Of a stretch of DNA of 18,934 bases, positions 7,407 to 14,061 are shown one piece after another (position 1 is the stretch's first letter; each line of letters opens with the position of its first letter). Source of the stretch: GCA-2746795 sp964643965 (GTDB taxonomy: Bacteria > Chloroflexota > Anaerolineae > Promineifilales > Promineifilaceae); the NCBI GenBank assembly GCA_964643965.1, contig CAZXVH010000105.1:1-18934 (forward strand), given 5' to 3'. Made by a program: the position numbers and the translations under genes. The notes under the pieces were generated by a model. That model had not been told where the DNA came from and ran no database searches. It saw nothing but the letters and a program-made list of their open reading frames with translations.

Positions 7407-8045
7407 ATGAGTGATTTACATTGGCTGACCTGGGCCAAACAAATTCAAGCGATTGCCCAAAGTGGGCTGGCTTTTACTCGTGATCCGTTTGATGCGGATC
7501 GATACCAGCAGTTGTCAGCTTTGGCAGTCGAGATCATGGCCCATCACAGCGAGGTGGAAACGGCCGTTATCCGCGATCTTTTCCAGCAAGAGACAGGCTA
7601 TGCCACGCCAAAAGTTGGCGTCCGCGCTGCCGTTTTTCGTGATAAGGGGGATGGTCCTGAAATTTTAATGGTGAAAGAAAATTACGGCGACGCTTTGTGG
7701 ACCGTGCCTGGCGGCTTTGCCGATGTAGGGGATGCACCTAGCGAGGCGGTGATACGAGAAGTGCGCGAGGAAAGTGGCTTTGAAGTGAGACCGGTAAAAC
7801 TAACGGCCGTTTACGACATTGACAAACAGGGGCAGAAACAACGGCCGTTTTCTCTGTATCGCCTATTCTTTCTCTGTGAAATCATCGGCGGCCAGTTAAG
7901 CGCCAATAACTTTGAAATCGACGACGCTGGCTTTTTCCCCCGACAACATCTGCCACCCCTGGCCTTGAGCAAAATTACCGACGCCCAAATTCAACGTCAG
8001 TTTGAGCATTATCAACAGATTGCTTTACCAACGGACTTTGATTAG
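7407..8045 (+). CDS. Nudix hydrolase with N-terminal Nudix-associated domain (ADP-ribose pyrophosphatase-like)
   Basis: This 212-residue protein begins with a helical N-terminal domain (about 5-65) of the kind that precedes YjhB-like Nudix enzymes. The Nudix fold follows (about 70-205). The Nudix box runs 103-125, with REVREESGF at 117-125 providing the metal-binding glutamates; the first conserved Glu is Asp109, a substitution I recall from this subfamily. PGGF (101-104) precedes it. Likely substrates are nucleoside diphosphate-X compounds such as ADP-ribose, which is inference only. There is no Shine-Dalgarno. A -10 box sits 6 nt upstream, suggesting leaderless translation. A short hairpin plus T7 follows the stop. 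Three AACGGCCGTT sites fall inside the gene. Confidence 0.93.
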   Translation: MSDLHWLTWAKQIQAIAQSGLAFTRDPFDADRYQQLSALAVEIMAHHSEVETAVIRDLFQQETGYATPKVGVRAAVFRDKGDGPEILMVKENYGDALWTVPGGFADVGDAPSEAVIREVREESGFEVRPVKLTAVYDIDKQGQKQRPFSLYRLFFLCEIIGGQLSANNFEIDDAGFFPRQHLPPLALSKITDAQIQRQFEHYQQIALPTDFD

Positions 8046-8069
8046 CGTACATGCGGCGACGCTTTTTTT
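8045..8069 (+). terminator. Weak intrinsic terminator after the Nudix gene
   Basis: GCGT (8045-8048) can pair with ACGC (8059-8062), followed by seven Ts (8063-8069). The stem is only 4 bp, so this is tentative. Confidence 0.4.
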
Positions 8070-8460
8070 ATTCCGGATACATAAACAACTTATTATCAGG
8101 TACCCTTCTTTTATCTTTATTTATAGTAGTAGATAGTAGGGCCTGTTGATAAGTGGATAGATTGATTTACCCTGCATATGTGTGTCATGAACGGGTGTTT
8201 TAGCCACATACGCGGCCTTTTGGGTGGGCTGGGTTGGCTGGAACTGTGGAAAGAGAAACGGCCGTTGTGTACAACCCCCAAACCACCCACGGCCCATATC
8301 TTTGCGCATAACACGACTGTCCCCTATATATGCCAACGCTCATTTGTTCTACGGAAAATCTGTCCGAGCGTCCCAGGTGGAGTTGCCATAACTAACCAAG
8401 CTTTTCCACAGAATAGACCGCTTTTCCACAGTTATCCTTGAGTTATCCACAGAAACGGCC
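8063..8460. other. oriC: Candidate replication origin (oriC) with DnaA boxes and DnaA-trio-like element
   Basis: An AT-rich stretch (about 8063-8130) leads into TAGTAGTAGATAGTAG (8124-8139), then GGCC (8140-8143), then TGTTGATAA (8144-8152), the complement of the near-consensus DnaA box TTATCAACA. This order (trio, GC-rich, box) and polarity match the basal unwinding architecture described for DnaA-trio origins. A cluster of same-orientation boxes follows: TTTTCCACA at 8402-8410 and 8422-8430, a half-match TTATCC at 8432, and perfect TTATCCACA at 8443-8451, spaced about 10 or 20 bp. One-mismatch boxes occur at 8200-8208 (TTAGCCACA) and 8245-8253 (complement of CTTTCCACA). The region lies next to the 3' end of dnaA and contains one AACGGCCGTT (8257-8266). 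No protein gene is supported here. Confidence 0.7.
8402..8451 (+). promoter_or_regulatory. Phased DnaA-box cluster
   Basis: TTTTCCACA at 8402 and 8422, TTATCC at 8432, and TTATCCACA at 8443 all lie on the plus strand with 20-, 10- and 11-bp steps, that is, near whole helical turns. The complete boxes fit TTWTNCACA. Confidence 0.8.
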
Positions 8461-8539
8461 GTGAAAATGCCGTGAAGGAGCTGTGCTTCTGGCTGAAGCG
8501 GCCGCGGTAAAACGCGCAAATAAGGGCATAAATGGGCAT

Positions 8540-8577
8540 AAAAAAAAGACCTATTCCAGAGAATGGGTCTTTTTTTA
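8540..8577 (-). terminator. Intrinsic terminator of dnaA (symmetrical)
   Basis: A 16-bp stem (8541-8556 with 8561-8576, one G.U pair) closes a CAGA loop. The stem carries an A7 run on the left and a T7 run on the right, so it can terminate in either direction. It lies 44 nt beyond the dnaA stop. Confidence 0.9.
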
Positions 8578-8620
8578 GAGACGGGACGGTTATGATAAAC
8601 CATCCTTGTATGGATAATGA

Positions 8621-10030
8621 TTAGACCATAACCAGAATATTTTCATAAAGAGCGGCCTTAATCTCCAGCATATCGCGGCGCGTTGCGGCATCTTTTTCTA
8701 ACAGAGCCGCTATTTTTTCATAACCATATAAAATGGTGGTATGGTCGCGGTTGCCCAGACAGCTGCCTATTTGCGGGAAAGAGGTATCCGTTTCGGTGCG
8801 AGCCAAATACATAGCCATTTGCCGGGGGAACGCAATGGCGCGGCTGCGGCTGGTGCTGGAAAGCGCTTCTGGCGTCACATTGTAATATTGGCAAACCGTC
8901 TGGATTACCTGGTCCAACGTCACTTTATCTGGCCGGCGGACCAAATCAGCTAACGCCATGTTGACTAACTCAGAATCTACTTTCCCGGTACCAGAAAGCT
9001 GCGCATACGCGATCACCTTATTGAGGGCGCCTTCCAGTTCCCGAATATTATTGCGTACATGATGGGCGATCAGGTCGATTACATGATCCGGTACGTTAAT
9101 GCCATGATCTTCCGCTTTTGCTTGCAAAATGGCTTTGCGTGTTTCTGTGTCTGGCAGTTGAATATCCGCCATCAGGCCCCATTCAAAGCGAGATTGCAGC
9201 CGTTCTTCTAATGTGACCATCGCTTTCGGCGGCCGGTCGCTGGATAAAACCACCTGTTTGCCGCGGCTGTGCAGGTCGTTGAACGTATGAAATAGTTCTT
9301 CCTGCGTACTTTCTTTGCCGGCAATAAATTGGATATCATCAATGAGCAGCACATCCGGGGTACGATACCGTTCACGGAATTGCGCCATCTGTTTATTACG
9401 GATAGATTGCACCAGATCATTGGTAAATGTTTCAGAGGAAATGTAGCAAACCGTGAGGCCATCATAGACGCATTTTTGCCCAATGGCATGAAGTAGATGC
9501 GTTTTGCCTAATCCCACCCCCCCATAAATGAAGAGGGGATTATAGGTTTGCCCCGGATTTTCTGAAACAGAGAGCGCGGCTGCATGAGCCAGGCGGTTAC
9601 TGGTTCCCACGACAAAGGTGGCGAAGGTAAACCGCTGATTAAGGGACAATCCCTGTATGGCGCCGCCGCCATTTGATCCATTTTTTGGGGGTGTTTCGGG
9701 GAAAGTGAGCGGCGTGTTTTGCTCTTCTATATGGCGCGTTTCTTCACGAAGGTTCATGACCGATGGCGCCGGCGTGATCAATTCATCTGACCACACCACA
9801 AACCGAATTGAAACGGGATTATTGACTATTGCAGAAAGGGTGCGCAAGATCGTGTCGCGTAACCTATTTTCTAGCCAATCTTTGGCGTAATCATTGCGAA
9901 CTCCGATGACAAACTCGTGTGCTTCACAAGCTAACAAACGGGCGTCCTTCAACCAGGTGTTGAAAGTGGCTTTTGTCATCTGTAATTCGAGTTCGCCCAG
10001 AGTCGCTTTCCAAGCAGATTCTGGAGTCAT
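8621..10030 (-). CDS. dnaA: Chromosomal replication initiator protein DnaA
   Basis: This 469-residue AAA+ initiator binds DnaA boxes and opens the origin. Numbering is from the ATG at 10030. Domain I spans about 1-80, a Pro/Gly-rich linker about 85-128, and domain III about 130-345. Domain III has Walker A GGVGLGKTH (170-178), Walker B LLIDDIQF (228-235), sensor 1 SSDRPP (263-268), arginine finger Arg281 and a sensor-2 region NIRELEGAL (328-336). Domain IV carries the signature GNRDHTTILYG (426-436), close to the usual GGRDHTT motif. The frame extends to 10096, but MTPESAWKATL is a normal DnaA N-terminus and AAGGA lies about 10 nt upstream, so I use 10030. The gene points toward the candidate origin. 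No dnaN is seen next to it. No AACGGCCGTT falls in the gene. Confidence 0.97.
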   Translation of the reverse strand: MTPESAWKATLGELELQMTKATFNTWLKDARLLACEAHEFVIGVRNDYAKDWLENRLRDTILRTLSAIVNNPVSIRFVVWSDELITPAPSVMNLREETRHIEEQNTPLTFPETPPKNGSNGGGAIQGLSLNQRFTFATFVVGTSNRLAHAAALSVSENPGQTYNPLFIYGGVGLGKTHLLHAIGQKCVYDGLTVCYISSETFTNDLVQSIRNKQMAQFRERYRTPDVLLIDDIQFIAGKESTQEELFHTFNDLHSRGKQVVLSSDRPPKAMVTLEERLQSRFEWGLMADIQLPDTETRKAILQAKAEDHGINVPDHVIDLIAHHVRNNIRELEGALNKVIAYAQLSGTGKVDSELVNMALADLVRRPDKVTLDQVIQTVCQYYNVTPEALSSTSRSRAIAFPRQMAMYLARTETDTSFPQIGSCLGNRDHTTILYGYEKIAALLEKDAATRRDMLEIKAALYENILVMV

Positions 10031-10765
10031 TATTCTTATTTCCTTGGGCACACCGGCAAATATAGGCAGGCATGCAAAACTATGGCCCCTGACCATGACG
10101 GAAAACTCAATTAGCTATGTGGGAAAATGTAGCCACTGTGATGGGTTGGAGAATTTTGCTAACTGAGGCCCTCACCTCAGCAACTACCCCTCCTGGCTCA
10201 TTTGACTGCTGATTTTGCCTCATACAGACCCTATACTTACGGACAAAATCAAAAATGAACGCTATATTGCAATATCACAACGGTCGTTACATTCTAACAA
10301 ATGGGAGCAGAGGACGCAACGAAAATCCATCATTTTTGCCTTAAAAGGTTGAATGTTTTTAAAGAAGAGAATAATTTTAAATTGTTTTTTTTAAGGTTCA
10401 TCTCTTGACAGATCGGTAGCGTAGCAATGTGTAGGAGCCAACGATAACGTCCCCCTAAATGTTGGGGTACTATTTGCCATAACGGTATTTACATAGGTAG
10501 ATATGATGGCTTTTGATGTGATGGAAGCGCTTGGAAATCTCAAATCTTGATGTCTCTTTATGTATTAGGCGCGAACAAAATGAAATAGCCGACGCATTGC
10601 AGTAAAATCTATTTGAACGATTCACTTACGACAGGTTTTGACAATTGAAATTATAAATGCTTGACAATAGGCGCTGGTATTGACTAGAATTTTAAAGTCC
10701 CAAGGGCACGGAAAATCATTTTTGTGCTATGACTGTCACATCATGAAAGAACTTGGAGGCTTTAC
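10031..10765. other. AT-rich divergent intergenic region between dnaA and spoVS
   Basis: About 735 bp with no supportable gene. It is markedly AT-rich in 10320-10400 and 10480-10690. Visible items are a small hairpin CTGAGG/CCTCAG (10163-10180) in the dnaA leader, a possible minus-strand dnaA promoter (TTGCGT at 10319-10314, 17 bp, TAGAAT at 10296-10291), a degenerate palindrome AACGGTCGTT (10279-10288), a CCCC/GGGG hairpin (about 10451-10467) and three TTGACA hexamers (10405, 10638, 10661). Only a poor DnaA-box match (10119-10127) was found, so it is a weaker origin candidate than 8063-8460. Confidence 0.6.
10661..10690 (+). promoter_or_regulatory. Candidate sigma-70-type promoter of spoVS
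   Basis: Perfect TTGACA (10661-10666), 18 bp spacer, TAGAAT (10685-10690, 5/6). A second TTGACAAT lies 23 bp upstream at 10638, possibly a repeated protein-binding site. The leader would be about 70 nt. Confidence 0.65.
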
Positions 10766-11029
10766 ATGAATGTAATTAAGGTATCTGCCCGGTCTCGCAC
10801 GGCCGCTGTCGCGGGCGCCATTGCTGGTGTTATGCGTGAGGCAAACCGTGTTGAAGTTCAGGCAATTGGCGCTGGCGCTGTTAATCAGTCGTTGAAAGCC
10901 ATTGTAATCGCAAAGGGCTATTTAGCAGAAGAAAATGTATATATTGTTTGTGTGCCATCATTTGTAGAGGTAGAAATTGATGGACAGGAGAGGACGGCTA
11001 TTCGAATTCTTGTTGAACCCAGATCATAA
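10766..11029 (+). CDS. spoVS: SpoVS-family regulatory protein
   Basis: This 87-residue protein is nearly full-length similar to Bacillus stage V sporulation protein S (86 residues). It has VSARSRTAAVAGAIAG (6-21), a QAIGAGAVNQSLKAI stretch (32-46) and the C-terminal IDGQERTAIRILVEPR (71-86). The family has an Alba-like fold and probably binds nucleic acid. In B. subtilis it affects septation and sporulation, but it is widespread in non-sporulating bacteria, including Chloroflexi and Thermus, where the role is unclear. GGAGG (10755-10759) lies 6 nt before the ATG. A TTGACA/TAGAAT promoter precedes it and an intrinsic terminator follows. It is divergent from dnaA, so a link to the cell cycle is possible but unproven. 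No sporulation genes are seen here. Confidence 0.95.
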   Translation: MNVIKVSARSRTAAVAGAIAGVMREANRVEVQAIGAGAVNQSLKAIVIAKGYLAEENVYIVCVPSFVEVEIDGQERTAIRILVEPRS

Positions 11030-11058
11030 TTGGTGAGTGAAGCGCAATTTATTTAGGA

Positions 11059-11089
11059 AGAGTGTGGGCGAGATCTCATGCTCTTTTTT
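11059..11089 (+). terminator. Intrinsic terminator after spoVS, in the leader of the next gene
   Basis: AGAGTGTG (11059-11066) pairs with CATGCTCT (11077-11084), including two G.U pairs, and a T6 run ends at 11089. It stops only 20 nt before the ATG of the FG-GAP gene, so it could also act as an attenuator for that gene. Confidence 0.65.
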
Positions 11090-11108
11090 GTTTTAATACG
11101 GAGGTCTC

Positions 11109-14012
11109 ATGAAAAGGCAACGTTTTTTATATCTTGTCGGCCTTTTGTTTTTTGGTGGGCTGGTGGTGGGTCGCTTGTTTTGGATATTTTCGGGTGGCGG
11201 AGAGGGGCTGGCCGGGCAAACGGCCGTTTCTCCCCCCACGCATACGATCTCCCAAACGATTATCGATGAAGGCTGGATAACGGCCGTTTCTGCAAACATC
11301 CGCCGCGCTGAATACCACATCACCCCGCTGGAGGGAGAAGCCGATGCTGCCCTCGTTTTTCACTCTCCCAATCGGGCGCAGGAGCTGCGCACCACTTTTT
11401 CCGGGAACGGCATCCAGGTGACGCCGCGACAAACTGATGCGGATGGTTGGACGTTTGGCTTGCGTGTGATCGGAGTGGGCAATGGCATACAAACCATTGC
11501 GCCGGAAGCGGGCGCGTTCTCTGCGGCTGAAACTCGCCTGACGGTGGATTATGGCCGGTGGCGCACCTGGTATGTTAACGACAGCCGGGGGCTGGAACAA
11601 GGTTTTACCCTTGACGCCCCGTTGTTCGCTCAAGAAACGGGCAAGGTGGTGGTCAATCTGGCTTTGACGGGTGATTTGGCGCCGGTTCTGGCGGCAGATG
11701 GCAAGGGGGTGGAGTTGGTAACGGCCGTTGGCGAACCCGTCTTAACCTACCAGGGCTTGTTTGCCTTCGATGCTCACGGGGCGGAACTGCCCGCTGTGAT
11801 GGAAGTGGCGGCTCTGCCTGGTGGACAGCCGGCCATCAACCTGGTAGTAGACAGCGCCAATGCCGAATACCCCCTCGTCATCGATCCCATTCTGGGCAGC
11901 GCCATCATCTGGGAAACCTGGCTGGCCGACCAGGCAGATTCAAATTTTGGCTTCTCCGTCAGCACGGCCGGGGATGTGAACGGTGATGGCTTTGACGATG
12001 TGTTGGTGGGCGCGCCCTGGTTTGATGGCGGTGAACCGGCCGAAGGGGCGGTGTTTGCTTATTATGGCACTCCATCTGGTTTGCCGCCCACCTACCAATG
12101 GCTGGTTGAAGGCAATGTGCCACATATGGAACTGGGCTTTGCCGTCAATCCGGCCGGAGATGTGAACGCCGATAATTTTGACGACATCATTGTCGGTACA
12201 CACTTCTCGCCCACCGGCCGGGCGCTGGTGTTTGCCGGTTCGCCGGGCGGGCTGCTGCCAGCCCCGCTTTGGGTTAAGGATGGCGAGCAGCCGGGTGATG
12301 GCTTTGGCATGGCAGTGAACACGGCCGGTGATGTCAATGGCGATAACGTGGACGACATCATCATTGGCGCGCCTTATTTCGATGGCGGGTCTGAGGATGA
12401 CGGCCGGGCGTATGTCTTTTATGGGCCTATCTCATCCGCCAGCCTGACCCCGGATTGGGTGGCGGAAGGGGGTGTGCCTGATATTTATGCCGGTGGTTTA
12501 TTTGGCTATGCGGTCAGCACGGCCGGAGATGTCAACCAGGATGGCTTTGCTGATGTGATCATCGGTGAACCCCTGGCCGACAATGATGGCCCCGTGGGGC
12601 TGGCGGCTCTATTCGGCGGTTCGCCTAACGGTTTGGTGCAGCCTGGCACAGGTCCGGCTTCTCGAGATGACGCCGATTGGGTCAGCTTTGGTGACTTTGC
12701 TTACGGCTCCTGGTTTGGCGCGGCCGTGGGGCTGGCCGGTGATGTGAATGGCGATGGTTTTGATGATGTGATTGTGGGTGCGCCGCAGTATAGTTATCGT
12801 GAGATATACGGAGAAGGGGCGGCTTTTGTCTTTACAGGCACGACGCCTATTAGCAATGTCAACCCCTTGCCTGATAACAGTTGGACATTTTATGGCGGCG
12901 TTTCCGATGCCATGCTGGGTCACGCCGTCGGTTCTGCCGGGGACATTGACCAGGATGGTTACGATGAAGTCATTGTGGGCGCGCCGCAGTATGACAATGA
13001 CGTTTTCCCAAACAAACAACCGCAAGCGATCCATGGCGGCGGCGCCTTTATCTTGCACGGCGCCCCGTCTGGCTGGGATTGGATATGGGAGTTTTCGTCC
13101 AATATCCCGGAGGCCAAACTGGGCACGTCGGTGGGCACGGCCGGGGATGTGAACGGAGATGGGTATGCCGATGTGATTTTTGGCACGCCGCAAATGGCGA
13201 ATCCGGGCGGCACATTGGGCGAGGCGTTTGCCTTGTTTGGCTCCGGGCAGATCGAGGGCTTGACGGCGTTTAACGACAGCCCGACGACTTTGGGCCAGCC
13301 GACGCAGTTTGGCGCGACGTTTGATGCAGGCGGCGCCCTGGAATTTGCCTGGGATTTAGGTGATGGCGCCCAGGCGGTGGGGGCGTTTGTGCAGCATGTG
13401 TATGCGCATCCCGGTCAGTACACGGCCGTTCTCACCGCCACCAGTTTTACCGATGAGATGACGGCGACAACGGCCGTTACCGTCAGCCAGAGTTCGTTGA
13501 TAAATCCGGTCAGCGGGGGGCATCTGGAGTTTGTCAATGAAGAAACCGGCTTTGGCACAAAAGTGGATGTGCCGCCGGGCGCCGTTACCGAAACGTTGCA
13601 GCTCTCCTACACCCCGCTCACGACGATCACACAGCCCTCGCCGGAAAACTCAGTGGGGTATTACTTTGATTTGAACACAGGGCCGCCAAACTTTGCGCAT
13701 CAGCTGTATTTGCCCCTGGTGGTGAAAGGAGAGGGAGGGGGAACGGCCGTTTCCCACCCAAACGACATCGCCAGCCCAGCCAGCAGCTACACCTTCGCCA
13801 AACCCGTCACCGTCACCATCGTCTACACCGACGCCGGCCTGACGCCGCAAGAAGAGTTAAGCCTCAAACTGCTCTACTGGAATAAAGAGCAGCAAGATTG
13901 GCTTGACATCGCGCTTGAGTGTGACCTTGAAGATACCTATGCCTATTTCCCAGAGCAAAACTATTTCACTGTTCAAGTTTGTCACTTAAGCCGATTTAGT
14001 GTAGCAGGATAA
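11109..14012 (+). CDS. Exported FG-GAP (integrin-alpha-like) beta-propeller protein with PKD domain
   Basis: This 967-residue protein starts with KRQR and a hydrophobic stretch (about 6-28), a signal peptide or membrane anchor. Residues about 40-262 form a beta-rich leader ending in YPLVIDPIL, a motif common before FG-GAP arrays. Seven FG-GAP repeats follow (AGDVNGDGFDD-type calcium loops at about 284, 346, 403, 469, 540, 607, 676), enough for one seven-bladed propeller. A PKD domain (about 735-797, WDLGDG at about 747) and a C-terminal region with a ZU5-like VDVPPGAVTE segment (about 815-830) complete it. It is probably extracellular and may bind a surface or ligand; the ligand is unknown. 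GGAGG lies 4 nt before the ATG. A strong terminator shared with the convergent cyclase gene follows. No sorting motif was recognised, though YLPLVVK occurs internally. Confidence 0.9.
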   Translation: MKRQRFLYLVGLLFFGGLVVGRLFWIFSGGGEGLAGQTAVSPPTHTISQTIIDEGWITAVSANIRRAEYHITPLEGEADAALVFHSPNRAQELRTTFSGNGIQVTPRQTDADGWTFGLRVIGVGNGIQTIAPEAGAFSAAETRLTVDYGRWRTWYVNDSRGLEQGFTLDAPLFAQETGKVVVNLALTGDLAPVLAADGKGVELVTAVGEPVLTYQGLFAFDAHGAELPAVMEVAALPGGQPAINLVVDSANAEYPLVIDPILGSAIIWETWLADQADSNFGFSVSTAGDVNGDGFDDVLVGAPWFDGGEPAEGAVFAYYGTPSGLPPTYQWLVEGNVPHMELGFAVNPAGDVNADNFDDIIVGTHFSPTGRALVFAGSPGGLLPAPLWVKDGEQPGDGFGMAVNTAGDVNGDNVDDIIIGAPYFDGGSEDDGRAYVFYGPISSASLTPDWVAEGGVPDIYAGGLFGYAVSTAGDVNQDGFADVIIGEPLADNDGPVGLAALFGGSPNGLVQPGTGPASRDDADWVSFGDFAYGSWFGAAVGLAGDVNGDGFDDVIVGAPQYSYREIYGEGAAFVFTGTTPISNVNPLPDNSWTFYGGVSDAMLGHAVGSAGDIDQDGYDEVIVGAPQYDNDVFPNKQPQAIHGGGAFILHGAPSGWDWIWEFSSNIPEAKLGTSVGTAGDVNGDGYADVIFGTPQMANPGGTLGEAFALFGSGQIEGLTAFNDSPTTLGQPTQFGATFDAGGALEFAWDLGDGAQAVGAFVQHVYAHPGQYTAVLTATSFTDEMTATTAVTVSQSSLINPVSGGHLEFVNEETGFGTKVDVPPGAVTETLQLSYTPLTTITQPSPENSVGYYFDLNTGPPNFAHQLYLPLVVKGEGGGTAVSHPNDIASPASSYTFAKPVTVTIVYTDAGLTPQEELSLKLLYWNKEQQDWLDIALECDLEDTYAYFPEQNYFTVQVCHLSRFSVAG

Positions 14013-14031
14013 ACGGTTAGACAGACTGATG

Positions 14032-14061
14032 AAAGAGGGTGTTCACAAACACCCTCTTTTT
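14032..14061. terminator. Bidirectional intrinsic terminator between convergent genes
   Basis: A perfect 12-bp stem (14032-14043 with 14048-14059) with a CACA loop is flanked by A and T runs. It serves the FG-GAP gene on the plus strand and overlaps the stop codon of the cyclase gene on the minus strand. Confidence 0.92.

Noticed and set aside
8178..8441. Small plus-strand frame in the origin region
   Set aside because: No ribosome site or family resemblance, and it overlaps the DnaA boxes.
10031..10096. 22-residue N-terminal extension of DnaA
   Set aside because: The extension is unlike DnaA N-termini, while the ATG at 10030 has a ribosome site and the expected domain I start.
11957..13165. 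ACGGCCGG repeats in the FG-GAP gene as part of the palindrome family
   Set aside because: They encode the conserved TAGDVNGDG loops and match only 7-8 of the 10 bases, so protein repetition explains them.
12609..13193. 194-codon minus-strand frame opposite the FG-GAP repeats
   Set aside because: It mirrors the repeated calcium-loop codons and has no recognisable domain or ribosome site.
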